In this document: positions 9,045 to 17,137 of the stretch, piece after piece
Layout: every line of letters begins with the position of its first letter
Numbering within the stretch: position 1 is the stretch's first letter
NCBI GenBank assembly: GCA_963817905.1
Contig: CAWFPS010000003.1
Coordinates: 930,001 to 994,000 of the forward strand
From: VRUE01 sp963817905
Lineage (GTDB): Bacteria; Actinomycetota; Thermoleophilia; Solirubrobacterales; 70-9
Length of the DNA: 64,000 nt
Direction: 5' to 3'
Translations under genes and position numbers: made by a program
The notes under the pieces: model-generated
Database searches by the model: none
Seen by the model: the letters and a program-made list of their open reading frames with translations, nothing else
Told to the model about the DNA's origin: nothing

Positions 9045-10124
9045 TTACGGCCGCGCCCGCCCACCGCTGAGGGCGACGAAGGCACGCCAGGCGGGCTTGG
9101 GGTGGAAGCGGGGGCCGGCGCGGAAGAGGCCGACCGAGTCGCAGAAGCTGCAGGCCGTGTAGTCGGGATTGTCCTTCCACGAGTACCAGTAGGTGGCCTT
9201 GAGGTTGAGGCGGTGGCGGTTGGCGATCAGGTAGCGGTAGGCCTTGCGCAGTTCGCGGGCCTGGCCCCTGATGCCCTGCTCGAAGGCGACGACGTTGGGG
9301 TCGTTCTGGGAGCCCCAGCCCATCTCGGTGACGTAGAGGGCGGCAGCGCGATCGTGGTTGTCGATGACCACTTCGCGCAGTTCCTCGGTCAGGTCTTCGA
9401 GGTCGTTGACGTGGAATGCGTAGGGGTGGAGGGCGACGCCGTCGAAGTATCTCTTGATCCCGGGCACCCGGTAGAGAGCGGCGAGGAACTTGGCCCCGTC
9501 CATGCCGCGCTTGCCGCCCTCGTCGGGGTTGCCGAAGAGGCCGGAGAGAACCACCTTGGCGCCCGGGTCGTCGGCCTTGATCTCCTTGTAGGTCAGCTTC
9601 AGCAGCTTTGCGTAGCCGCTCGGGGAGACAGGAAAGGCGAAGTAGAAGAAGTTGGCCTCGTTCCAGACCTGCCAGGTGTGGACCCCGCGCGGGCGGTAGC
9701 GCTGCACGGCGGCGCGGACAAAGGCGGTCCAGGCACGGCGGGCGCGGCCGCTCTGAACCGGGAGAGTGGTCTGCTTGGGGGCGATCCAGCTCGGCGTGCC
9801 GTAGATAAAGGGCAGGACCTGGAGGCCGCGCTTGCGGGCCGCTTCCACCGCGGGGTCGACGCTGCTCCAGTCATAGCCGCCATTCGGCGTCGGCTGCACC
9901 GTCGCCCAGTTGACCGGCCAGCGCACGCTGCCGATCCCGCCGGCCTTCATGTAGGCGGTGTCGGTGTCGGTGAGGCCGGTCTGCGGGGCGATGCCGAAGA
10001 AGCTGCGCGGCAACGCCTGCGCCGCGGCGGGCGCGAGCAGGGCGGCGGCGAGCGCCAGCAGGGCGATGGTGGTCTTGGCGGGTCTCAACTGAGTTCGTCG
10101 GGCGGCGGTTCTCGTGCAGGTCAC
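9045..10124 (-). CDS. Secreted clan-A (TIM-barrel) glycoside hydrolase-like protein
   Basis: A 359-residue protein with an N-terminal signal peptide (hydrophobic core at about residues 18-36 ending AAAQALP). The barrel has SVRWPVNWATVQP, then WQVWNEANFF with acid/base candidate E156, then VTEMGWG with nucleophile candidate E267, which is the usual pair for clan GH-A enzymes (GH5/GH39-like). It is therefore likely an exported retaining glycosidase acting on an extracellular glycan. The start is a GTG at 10124. An internal start near residue 13 is possible because the signal peptide begins only after it. The substrate cannot be predicted. Confidence 0.78.
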   Translation of the reverse strand: MTCTRTAARRTQLRPAKTTIALLALAAALLAPAAAQALPRSFFGIAPQTGLTDTDTAYMKAGGIGSVRWPVNWATVQPTPNGGYDWSSVDPAVEAARKRGLQVLPFIYGTPSWIAPKQTTLPVQSGRARRAWTAFVRAAVQRYRPRGVHTWQVWNEANFFYFAFPVSPSGYAKLLKLTYKEIKADDPGAKVVLSGLFGNPDEGGKRGMDGAKFLAALYRVPGIKRYFDGVALHPYAFHVNDLEDLTEELREVVIDNHDRAAALYVTEMGWGSQNDPNVVAFEQGIRGQARELRKAYRYLIANRHRLNLKATYWYSWKDNPDYTACSFCDSVGLFRAGPRFHPKPAWRAFVALSGGRARP

Positions 10125-10171
10125 TCCCTAACACGGGAAACCGGCGTCGGTATCGCCGTGAAGTTAACGGG

Positions 10172-10639
10172 TCAGTAGGACCCGCCCAGCTTGCGGTGAT
10201 CCCAGGTTGCGACTCTGACCGGCTTGAAGTGGATAGCTACCCGCTTCGGGGCCTGGGCTTCCAATGCCGCCTTGGCGTCGCCGTCCACGCTCGAGATCCC
10301 CTTCGCGTAGCGGACGGTCAGCTCTTCGGCGAAGCCGAGCACGGTCTCATGGTCGCGGTGGAGCTCCGCCTCGGCCTCGATCATCGCCCCGCGCAGCTCG
10401 CCGTACTCGTGGCCGGTCTCGACCAGCACGGTCGCCCGCGGGTCGCGTTCGAGGTTGCGCACCTTCTGCGATTTGGCGTAGGTCCAGATCCAGACCTCCC
10501 CCCCGCGCGGCACGAACCAGAGCGGCATCGAGTGCGGCCAGCCGCGCGGGCCGAGGCTGGAGACAATCGCGATCCGCTCGCTCTCGAGCAGCTCCGACAG
10601 CTCGCCATCGCTGAGCTTGATCTGGTCGCGGCGGCTCAC
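10172..10639 (-). CDS. Pyridoxamine 5'-phosphate oxidase-family (PPOX/F420-type) protein
   Basis: A 155-residue split-barrel flavin- or F420-binding protein. Characteristic features are IAIVSSLGPRGWPHSMPLWF near residues 23-42, then SQKVRNLERDPRATVLVETG, the typical core of PPOX-class enzymes that bind FMN or F420. Actinobacteria of this kind usually have many F420-dependent members. The reaction and substrate are not predictable. It is an isolated minus-strand gene, 48 bp downstream of the glycosidase's 5' end. Full family length, nothing unusual. Confidence 0.85.
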   Translation of the reverse strand: MSRRDQIKLSDGELSELLESERIAIVSSLGPRGWPHSMPLWFVPRGGEVWIWTYAKSQKVRNLERDPRATVLVETGHEYGELRGAMIEAEAELHRDHETVLGFAEELTVRYAKGISSVDGDAKAALEAQAPKRVAIHFKPVRVATWDHRKLGGSY

Positions 10640-10780
10640 AGGTTGGAGCCTGCCTCATTCGCGCGCGCGATGCGTGCGAGATCCATGTCTTTGTGCGCAC
10701 CACGCGTTGGAAATCGATCCGTAGTGTCGGCGCCATGGCAACCCAGGCAGAACTCCGGCGTCGCGCCCTACCCGGTGCTA

Positions 10781-10816
10781 TCGTACGTATGTCTTTTCCT
10801 TACTACGTACGTACGA
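10781..10816. promoter_or_regulatory. Inverted repeat, probable toxin-antitoxin operator
   Basis: TCGTACGTA at 10781-10789 is the exact inverse of TACGTACGA at 10808-10816, with 18 bp between. It lies 12 bp upstream of the antitoxin ATG, where a type II antitoxin would autoregulate. The inner GTAC repeats make each half nearly self-complementary. The regulatory role is inferred from position. Confidence 0.5.
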
Positions 10817-10827
10817 AAGGCAAAGCC

Positions 10828-11061
10828 ATGGCGACCACGGCCTCCAAACTTCGCGCCAACATCTACCGAATGCTGGACGAGGTCCTCGAGACCGGCCGGC
10901 CACTGGAGATCGAGCGCAACGGCAAGACCCTGGTAATCGCGCCGAAGGAGGAACAGTCGATCTGGGACCGCCTGCCCCGCCGCGAGGGGTTCATCGTCGG
11001 AGATCCCGACGAGCTGATCCACATGGACTGGTCTTCGGAGTGGAACCCTGATCCTTCTTGA
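10828..11061 (+). CDS. Antitoxin of VapBC-like pair (Phd/YefM-type)
   Basis: A 77-residue protein starting MATTASKLRANIYRMLDEVLETG, with IERNGKTLVIAP in the middle. This is the short Phd/YefM-like N-terminal fold with an acidic, Trp-rich tail (HMDWSSEW) that would bind the toxin. The ATG at 10828 follows an AAAGG tract at 10816-10820, a good ribosome site. An upstream in-frame ATG at 10693 would extend the protein through the operator-like repeat and looks spurious. It overlaps the toxin gene by about 14 bp. The role is to neutralise the downstream PIN toxin and, with it, repress the promoter; this is inferred from family and order. Confidence 0.78.
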   Translation: MATTASKLRANIYRMLDEVLETGRPLEIERNGKTLVIAPKEEQSIWDRLPRREGFIVGDPDELIHMDWSSEWNPDPS

Positions 11062-11425
11062 CACCCATGTCGTCGGCTGGCTCTATGAGGGCGCGGACAG
11101 GCGTCTCCCTGCCGCGGTGCGCGACCTGATCGAGTCCGAGGCGCCGTTCGTCTCACCGATGGTCGAGCTCGAGCTGACCTATCTCTTCGAAATTCGGCGG
11201 GTCACCGAGCCGGCCGCGGCCCCTCTAACGGCGCTGCGGAGGACGATCGGGCTGGACATTGCGGACGCACCCCTGGCGGATGTCGCGGGAGCCGCGACGG
11301 GGCTCAGCTGGACCCGGGATCCATTTGACCGCCTGATTTCGGCGCACGCAATCGTTGCCAACGCTCCGCTCCTGACGGCCGACGAAACGATTCTTCAACA
11401 CCTCCCCCTGGCGACCTGGGGCTGA
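11048..11425 (+). CDS. PIN-domain toxin (VapC-like) with apparent CTG start
   Basis: A PIN-domain ribonuclease of about 125 residues. The first strand reads LILLDTHVVGWLY with catalytic D5, followed by E in PMVELELTY and D in TRDPFDRLISAHA, then D in LTADETI, so all acidic residues expected for metal-dependent RNA cleavage are present. The frame is closed by a TGA at 11015-11017, and no ATG, GTG or TTG occurs before the catalytic Asp. The earliest usable codon giving a normal PIN N-terminus is CTG at 11048. The first ATG (11117) would delete the catalytic Asp. VapC toxins typically cleave tRNA or rRNA; the target here is unknown. Confidence 0.75.
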   Translation: MILLDTHVVGWLYEGADRRLPAAVRDLIESEAPFVSPMVELELTYLFEIRRVTEPAAAPLTALRRTIGLDIADAPLADVAGAATGLSWTRDPFDRLISAHAIVANAPLLTADETILQHLPLATWG

Positions 11426-11431
11426 GCCGCC

Positions 11432-12427
11432 TCAGGCCGCCAGCGGGCGGAAAGAACGGCGGTAGGCGGTCGGCGTGGTCGCGGTGATGCGCCGGAAGTG
11501 GTCGCGCAGCGAGGCGGCGGTGCCGAAGCCCGCCCGCCAGGCGACCGCGTCGATCGGCAGCTCGGTCTCCTCGAGCAGGCGACGAGCCTCCTGCACGCGC
11601 TGGGAAAGCAGCCACTGCAGCGGCGTCGTGCCGGTCTCCTCGCGGAAGCGGCGGGCAAAGGTGCGGGGGCTGACGCTGGCGTGACGGGCCATCGCGGCGA
11701 CGTCGAGTGGCTCGTGCAGTCGTTCGGCCGCCCAATGGCGGGTTCCCTCCAGGGAACCGCTCTCTCCACCGGCCGCCGGCCGCGGTCGTTCGATGAACTG
11801 CGCCTGGCCGCCCTCACGGTGGGGAGCGGCGACCATGTGGCGGGCGACCCGGTCGGCAATGGCTGCGCCGCAGTCCTCGCGAACCACGTGCAGGCAGAGG
11901 TCGATGCCGGCGCTGAGACCGGCCGAGGTCATCACCGCACCTTCGTCGACGTAGAGGGCCGCCTCGTCCACCTCGATCGCCGGAAAGCGATCTGCCAGCT
12001 CGCCCGCAAACGCCCAGTGGGTCGTCGCCCGGCGGCCGTCGAGCAGGCCCGCATGCGCGAGGGCAAAGGCGCCGGTGCAGACCGAGATCACGCGGGCTCC
12101 CAGCCGGTCCGCGGCACGCAATGCCGCCAGCACCTCGGCCGGCGGCGGCGGGAAGACGTCGAAGTAGGCGGGAACGACGACCGTGTCGGCGGTCTTCAGA
12201 GCATCGAGATCCGCGTCGGGCCTCACCGAGAACCCCGTCGTCGTCTTCACCTCCGCGGCCCCGATCGAACAGGTCGAGAACGCGTATCGAGGCCGGGCAC
12301 GCATCCGATGTTCACCCACCTCAGGTGTGGTCAAACTCGGATACGCCGCGGCCGTGAACACCTGCGCGGGGACCGCCAAGTCAAAGGCGACGAGACCGTC
12401 GAGGCAGAGTGCGACCACGCGGTGCAT
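11432..12427 (-). CDS. GlxA-type AraC family transcriptional regulator with DJ-1/PfpI domain
   Basis: 331 residues. The N-terminal half (about 1-190) is a DJ-1/PfpI-like domain with the nucleophile-elbow sequence VISVCTGAFALA (C117) and LLDGRRATTHW. The C-terminal part (about 225-331) is an AraC double helix-turn-helix (SVSPRTFARRFREETGTTP, then IDAVAWRAGFGTAASLRDHF). Such proteins sense a small ligand and regulate nearby catabolic genes. It is divergently transcribed from a stand-alone DJ-1/PfpI enzyme with a 70-bp gap, so it probably controls that gene. The ligand is unknown. Confidence 0.9.
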   Translation of the reverse strand: MHRVVALCLDGLVAFDLAVPAQVFTAAAYPSLTTPEVGEHRMRARPRYAFSTCSIGAAEVKTTTGFSVRPDADLDALKTADTVVVPAYFDVFPPPPAEVLAALRAADRLGARVISVCTGAFALAHAGLLDGRRATTHWAFAGELADRFPAIEVDEAALYVDEGAVMTSAGLSAGIDLCLHVVREDCGAAIADRVARHMVAAPHREGGQAQFIERPRPAAGGESGSLEGTRHWAAERLHEPLDVAAMARHASVSPRTFARRFREETGTTPLQWLLSQRVQEARRLLEETELPIDAVAWRAGFGTAASLRDHFRRITATTPTAYRRSFRPLAA

Positions 12428-12497
12428 GGCAGAAATCTATCGGACATTGGCAATCCTGCCACTCGACTCGGGCCGGATCCACCGCCATGCTGATCCC

Positions 12498-13157
12498 ATG
12501 CATGTAGCCATCCTCATCTTCGAGAAGCTCACCGCCCTCGACGCGATCGGCCCCTACGAGGTGCTGCGCTCCGTCCCCGGCTGGGAGGTCAAGTTCGTCG
12601 GACCCGAGAAAGGCCCGATCCGCACCGACTGCGGCGCGCTCGGCCTCAGCGCCGACTACTCGCTCGAGGAGGTGAGCGAGGCGGACATCGTCCTCGTCCC
12701 CGGAGGCAAGGGCAACCGCCCCCTGCTCGGCGACGAGGCGGTCCTCTCCTGGCTGCGCCGGATCGACGCCGGCAGCAAATGGACGACCTCGGTCTGCACC
12801 GGCTCCCTGGTGCTGGGCGCTGCCGGCCTGCTCGACGGCAAGCGGGCGACCAGCCACTGGCTCTTCCTCGATCGGCTACGCGAGTACGGCGCCGAGCCGG
12901 TCGGCGGTCGCTTCGTCGAGGAGGGCAAGACGATCACCGCGGCCGGGGTGTCGGCCGGGATCGACATGGCGCTTCATCTGGTCGGTCGGGAGGCCGGGCC
13001 GGAGGTCGCCCAGGCGGTCCAGCTGGGCATCGAGTACGACCCGCAACCGCCGTTCGACGCCGGCTCCCCGGACACGGCGCCGGCGCCGATCGTCGAGTTG
13101 CTGAAGGGCGCCGCCGGCCCTGGTGAAGAGTGGGTCGCGGCTAGCGAACCCGCTTGA
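12498..13157 (+). CDS. DJ-1/PfpI family protein (isonitrile hydratase-like)
   Basis: 219 residues, single DJ-1/PfpI domain. The conserved nucleophile cysteine is C100 in TTSVCTGSLVLGAAGLLDG, and RATSHW follows, as in isonitrile hydratase and related cysteine hydrolases. The ATG at 12498 is used because upstream in-frame sequence lies within the divergent regulator. It shares the CTG..LLDG+RAT.HW signature with the GlxA regulator's sensor domain, which suggests the two arose by duplication and may bind related ligands. The 3' end overlaps the convergent DUF1906 gene by 17 bp. The actual reaction is uncertain. Confidence 0.85.
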   Translation: MHVAILIFEKLTALDAIGPYEVLRSVPGWEVKFVGPEKGPIRTDCGALGLSADYSLEEVSEADIVLVPGGKGNRPLLGDEAVLSWLRRIDAGSKWTTSVCTGSLVLGAAGLLDGKRATSHWLFLDRLREYGAEPVGGRFVEEGKTITAAGVSAGIDMALHLVGREAGPEVAQAVQLGIEYDPQPPFDAGSPDTAPAPIVELLKGAAGPGEEWVAASEPA

Positions 13158-14532
13158 GCCGGACCGCGCGGGTTGTGCGCGAACCGGGGATCGCGACCAA
13201 CAGCTGCGTCTTGAGGAAGCCACGGCGCAGAAACAGCGGCCGGCCGCGGGAGTTGAGCGCGACGCGGAAGGTGTGGGACTTCCCGCCAGCCAGGTGAAAG
13301 AGGCGCTTGCTGACGGCCACGCGCATGACCTTGCCCCCAACCTGGCCCCGGCGCCTGGCGTGCAGCGGCAGGCGGGCGTGGGTGCGCAGGACGATCCGGC
13401 CCGGGCAGCTTTCGCCTTCCGGCCAGCCACAGCGGACCCAGACGCGGACCGTGCCCGCGACGGGCTTGACGTGCTTGACGGTCAGCGGCGGCTGTTCGCG
13501 GGCTGCGGTCGCAGCACCCACGGTCGCACCGTCGATGAAGTCGTTGTCGATGTTGATCGTGGTCAGTCCGTAGGACTCGTTGTGGCCGCCGCGGTACTGG
13601 TGGATGCGCTGGTGGGAGATCCAGGACGTCGACGGCAGGTAGGGGTCGAGCGTGTTGCGGGCGCCGTTCCAGTTGGCGGTCCAGATCTGGTCGGGAAGCG
13701 TGTAGGCGCCGCCGGCCGCCCGGCCGAGGTCGGCGATGCCGGAGGCGCTGGAGCTGTAGACGCCGGAGACGTAGCCGAGTGCGTGCAGCTGGTTGGTCCA
13801 GGAGGAGAGGAAGGTGAGCGTGGCGGTTGTGGCGCTGGAGGTGCGCGTGTAGGCCTCCATGTCGAAGTAGAGCGGGCTGCCGGGACCCATGCCGATCGCC
13901 CGCGCGTCTTCGACCGCGTCGCGCGCCGCTTCGCCGCCCTGGACGGTCGCCCTGGCAGAGCTCAGCTTGGCGCAGCTGCCGCAGGCGCTGGTCGGTGCTT
14001 GCAGGCCGACGTAGGTGGGGATCAGGTGCCAGCCATTCGCGACCTGTTCGCCCACCCAGGCGGCGGTCAGGTTGGGCTGCGAGCAGGCCCGGTTGGCGCC
14101 GCCGATGTAGACGCCGATCCCCCGGTAGGGAGAGGAGGCCCAGGCCGCCATCGCCCGCGACGAAGGCGCGGCACAGGCGTCGAAACCGAGCCCGGTGAAG
14201 GCTTCGGGGGAGGAGACGGGCTCGGGTGCGGGCGGCGCGAGCGCGCTGGCACCCGCTCGGGCACGCCTTGCGGTGCCCGGTTCGACCAGGATCGCCCGGC
14301 GCCGCCCGATCGCCTCGGCGGGACAGCGCTGGGACCGGCCGGGCGTGCCCAGGTAAACGGCACGGCGGTCCAGCCTCACGCAGAGGCGCGGATGCTCGGC
14401 AAGCCGGAGAACCGGCCAGCCAGCGGGCACATGCACGAATTGCCCGCCGAAACGGAGGGTCCGCGCGGTCGCAGGCGCGGCAAGGATCGCGAGCAGCACA
14501 ACGCTGGCGACGGCTGGACGGAGCAGGCGCAT
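13141..14532 (-). CDS. Secreted DUF1906 (glycoside-hydrolase-like) protein
   Basis: 463 residues with a signal peptide (hydrophobic residues 6-20, cleavage near APATA). The central region (about 110-350) is the DUF1906/Rv2525c-like barrel. It begins GLGFDACAAPSSRAMAAW, continues with GVYIGGANRAC, LIPTYVGLQ and PLYFDMEAYTR, and ends INIDNDFIDG. This fold resembles GH25 lysozymes and is found on exported actinobacterial proteins; catalysis is not established for most members. The C-terminal 100 residues form a basic beta-rich tail that could bind the cell wall. It stands alone between convergent neighbours. Confidence 0.82.
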   Translation of the reverse strand: MRLLRPAVASVVLLAILAAPATARTLRFGGQFVHVPAGWPVLRLAEHPRLCVRLDRRAVYLGTPGRSQRCPAEAIGRRRAILVEPGTARRARAGASALAPPAPEPVSSPEAFTGLGFDACAAPSSRAMAAWASSPYRGIGVYIGGANRACSQPNLTAAWVGEQVANGWHLIPTYVGLQAPTSACGSCAKLSSARATVQGGEAARDAVEDARAIGMGPGSPLYFDMEAYTRTSSATTATLTFLSSWTNQLHALGYVSGVYSSSASGIADLGRAAGGAYTLPDQIWTANWNGARNTLDPYLPSTSWISHQRIHQYRGGHNESYGLTTINIDNDFIDGATVGAATAAREQPPLTVKHVKPVAGTVRVWVRCGWPEGESCPGRIVLRTHARLPLHARRRGQVGGKVMRVAVSKRLFHLAGGKSHTFRVALNSRGRPLFLRRGFLKTQLLVAIPGSRTTRAVRLKRVR

Positions 14533-14606
14533 ATGCCTCCAACCATCGCAATCTCCAAACGATTCGGCCTAAAAGCCAGCCGAGTGCATGAAGGGTGCCG
14601 CTGGGC

Positions 14607-16991
14607 CTAAGAAGCGCCTACAGGCACGAGGTTCAACTCGCGCCAGGGGCCCTCGCCGGCCATCGGCTGGGTGCGGCCGTGCAGCCAGTCGGTTTGCAGG
14701 TCGTCGTAGTGGGGGCTGGCGGGGTGACCGGACTGGCCGGTGAACATCTGCCAGCGCGTGCGCTCCGGTGCCGCCGGTTCGGCGACCATGCGCCAGCTCG
14801 GCGCCCAGACGGCCTTATAGGGGTTGTTGGGGTCGTAGGCGATCTGGCTCACCGTCTCCTGGGCGCCGCCGGCCTTGAGGCTGCGGTTGAGCAGGCGGCG
14901 GAGCAGCGGGTTGGCCTCGCCAAGCGGATGCGGAAACTCCATCTCGTGGACGTCTCCCCAGCGCCATCCCTCGGGGTCGGGGCCGAAGCGGTCGCTGAGG
15001 TCGTCGAGGGCGCCGCCCAGCGCTTCCAGCACGAGCTCGTCCCAGGGCCGGCCGATCAGCTCCTCGTCGGCCTCCTCCCAGAGCCCCATCAGGTGCGAGT
15101 GCCAGCGCCAGGGTGAGGTGACGTGCGGTGTGAAGCCGTTGTCGGCGCGGTCGAGCCAGCGCTCGCTGAGGTCGCGGTCGCCGATCGCCGCGCGGGCGAC
15201 CTCGCGGGCGAGGCGCAGCAGGAAGGCCTGGTAGATCGTGCCGGCGATCGAGTCGGGGTCGAGCCGCCCGTCCCAGCTGCGCAGCCGCTCCAGGGCGCTG
15301 GTCTCACGCTGGTTGCGCGCGGTCAGCCGGCCCAGTCGCCGCGCCGCCTCGATCCCCGGCAGCGAGAGGTTGTCGGACTGCATCGCCTCAAAGCCCTCGA
15401 TCGTGTGCTCGTCGCTGGCCCGCAGCAGCTGCTCGATCCGCTCGGCACGGAAGCCGTCGAGCCACTCGCTGGTGATGTGGTGGGGGTACTCATCGCCGAC
15501 GATGCGGTTGTTGGCGGTGACCAGGAAGCCGCTCTCGGGATCGACCGTCTCCGGCAATTCGTCGTAGGGGATCGTCCCCTCCCACTCGAACTCGCCCGTC
15601 CAGCCCGGCTTGGGCAGGTCCGGACAGCCGCCCCTGCGCAGCGGCAGGCGACCGATCAGCTTGTAGCCGATGGAGCCCTGGCGGTCGGCCCAGATCAGGT
15701 TCGAGGCGGGCGAGCTGTGGCCCTCGAGCTTGGCGACCAGTTCCGGGCCGGAGCCGATCTCGTGCAGCTCGAACATGCCCTTGAAGGCGGTCGGCTGGTC
15801 GAGCGTCTGCCAGCGCAGCGCCAGCGGCTCGCCCGCGTCGGCGCCGAGCGCCTCGTTGACGATCGGGCCGTGGTGGGTGACCCGCACGTCGAGCACCTCG
15901 GGGGCGTCGCGACCCTTGACTGCGATCTCCTCGCGGACGATTTCCAATGGCCGCCACTCGTCCTCGAAGAGGTAGCGGTCACCCTCGATCCGCTCGACGA
16001 AAAGGTCCTGAACGTCGGCCATCACGTTGGTGAAGGTCCAGCAGACGTCGTTGTTCTGGCCCATGTAGACGCCGGGCATGCCGGGCAGCGAGGCGCCGCG
16101 GACGAAGCGATCGCCGAGGCTCAGGCCGACCTGGTACCAGATGCCCGGCATGCTCGGCGGAAGGTGAGGGTCGCCGGCGATCAGCGGTTTGCCGCTGGCG
16201 CTTAGCGCTCCCGAGACGGCCCAGTTGTTGGAGCCGCTGGCCTCGGCGGCGAGCCCCATCGAGCGGCGCACGGCATCGATCTGCTCGACGATCGCCAGGC
16301 CGTCGCCCGACCAGGCTTCCTGACTGACGACCGGGTTGTCGGCCGGGTAGACCGGATCGAGCTTGGCGGTCAGCTCGGGACCGAGCGCCCGCACCATGTC
16401 GGCGCGCAAGAGCTCGCGCTCCCAGTTGGTCGAGAGGCCGAAGGCGAGCAGCTTGCCGAGGCTGAGGATGTCGATCGGCCGCCAGGGCTTCCACTCGAGC
16501 CGCAGCAGCTGCATCTCGAAGGGCATCGCCTTGGCGCTCGCCGCGGCCGCGTTGACCCCCTCGCAAAAGCGCTCCAAGAGGGCGAGCAGCTCGGGGTCGA
16601 GCGTCGCCACCTCGCGCTCGGCGGTGCGGCGCACGCCCAAAGTCCGCATCAGCCGGTCGATCGGCAGCCCCTCCTCGCCGGCGAACTCCGCGATCCGGCC
16701 GGAGACCGCGCGGCGGTAGAAGTCGAGCTGCCAGAGCCGGTCCTGGCCGTGACAGAAACCCTCGGCGAACCAGATATCGGCGGCGCTCTGCGCCTCGACA
16801 TGCGGAACGCCCCAGCGATCCCGCCGCACCCGCACCGGCCCCTCAAGACCGTCAAGCGAGATCGTCCCCTTCTGCTTCGGCAACGGCCGCCGCGCCAGCC
16901 AATGCCAGGCGGCGGCGGTGCCCGCGGCGGCAAGACCGGTCCCGGCGGCCCCCGCCAGCAATCCAGTCCGTACAGCCCGCCCGCCACTCAT
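14607..16991 (-). CDS. Penicillin acylase family N-terminal nucleophile hydrolase
   Basis: 794 residues when started at the ATG at 16991 (MSGGRAVRTGLLAGAAG), which gives a normal N-terminal membrane/signal helix. The longer frame to 17234 adds Arg/Pro-rich non-family sequence. The alpha part contains VPHVEAQSAADIWFAEGFCHGQDRLWQ. The autocatalytic cleavage and nucleophile site is in SGSNNWAVSG, with Ser254 expected to become the beta-chain N-terminus. HHGPIVN, TANNRIVGDEYP and the ending GQSGHPASPHYDD are typical of penicillin or acyl-homoserine-lactone acylases. It probably acts outside the membrane on an amide-linked acyl compound. The native substrate is unknown. Confidence 0.9.
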   Translation of the reverse strand: MSGGRAVRTGLLAGAAGTGLAAAGTAAAWHWLARRPLPKQKGTISLDGLEGPVRVRRDRWGVPHVEAQSAADIWFAEGFCHGQDRLWQLDFYRRAVSGRIAEFAGEEGLPIDRLMRTLGVRRTAEREVATLDPELLALLERFCEGVNAAAASAKAMPFEMQLLRLEWKPWRPIDILSLGKLLAFGLSTNWERELLRADMVRALGPELTAKLDPVYPADNPVVSQEAWSGDGLAIVEQIDAVRRSMGLAAEASGSNNWAVSGALSASGKPLIAGDPHLPPSMPGIWYQVGLSLGDRFVRGASLPGMPGVYMGQNNDVCWTFTNVMADVQDLFVERIEGDRYLFEDEWRPLEIVREEIAVKGRDAPEVLDVRVTHHGPIVNEALGADAGEPLALRWQTLDQPTAFKGMFELHEIGSGPELVAKLEGHSSPASNLIWADRQGSIGYKLIGRLPLRRGGCPDLPKPGWTGEFEWEGTIPYDELPETVDPESGFLVTANNRIVGDEYPHHITSEWLDGFRAERIEQLLRASDEHTIEGFEAMQSDNLSLPGIEAARRLGRLTARNQRETSALERLRSWDGRLDPDSIAGTIYQAFLLRLAREVARAAIGDRDLSERWLDRADNGFTPHVTSPWRWHSHLMGLWEEADEELIGRPWDELVLEALGGALDDLSDRFGPDPEGWRWGDVHEMEFPHPLGEANPLLRRLLNRSLKAGGAQETVSQIAYDPNNPYKAVWAPSWRMVAEPAAPERTRWQMFTGQSGHPASPHYDDLQTDWLHGRTQPMAGEGPWRELNLVPVGAS

Positions 16992-16998
16992 CGGGCAA

Positions 16999-17024
16999 GC
17001 GTACTGGCTGTCCAGCCAGTACGC
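16999..17024. promoter_or_regulatory. 11-bp perfect inverted repeat before the penicillin acylase gene
   Basis: GCGTACTGGCT (16999-17009) and AGCCAGTACGC (17014-17024) are exact inverse copies with a 4-base loop, ending 7 bp from the acylase ATG on the minus strand. It could be an operator or a hairpin that hides the ribosome site. A purine-rich AAGGAG lies just beyond the repeat, too far from the ATG to serve it directly. Confidence 0.45.
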
Positions 17025-17137
17025 GCATTTCTCCTTTCGCCTTACCTCTCCATATAGGGACAGGACACGCAAGCCGCTACTTTGCAGCCGGGTCCCTGTT
17101 TCGGCCCACGAAGACGAAGTCAATAGGGGAGAGAAAA

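Noticed and set aside
8965..10178. A 383-residue plus-strand frame opposite the secreted glycosidase
   Set aside because: It is a shadow of the glycosidase, which has a signal peptide and paired catalytic Glu motifs.
13123..14610. A 495-residue plus-strand frame opposite the DUF1906 gene
   Set aside because: The opposite strand has a signal peptide and clear DUF1906 motifs, while this frame has only low-complexity Gly/Arg/Val sequence.
15123..16205. A 360-residue plus-strand frame opposite penicillin acylase, and similar long frames opposite pafBC, crcB/DUF190 and the carboxylase
   Set aside because: All are antisense to proteins with strong family motifs and show the typical shadow composition.
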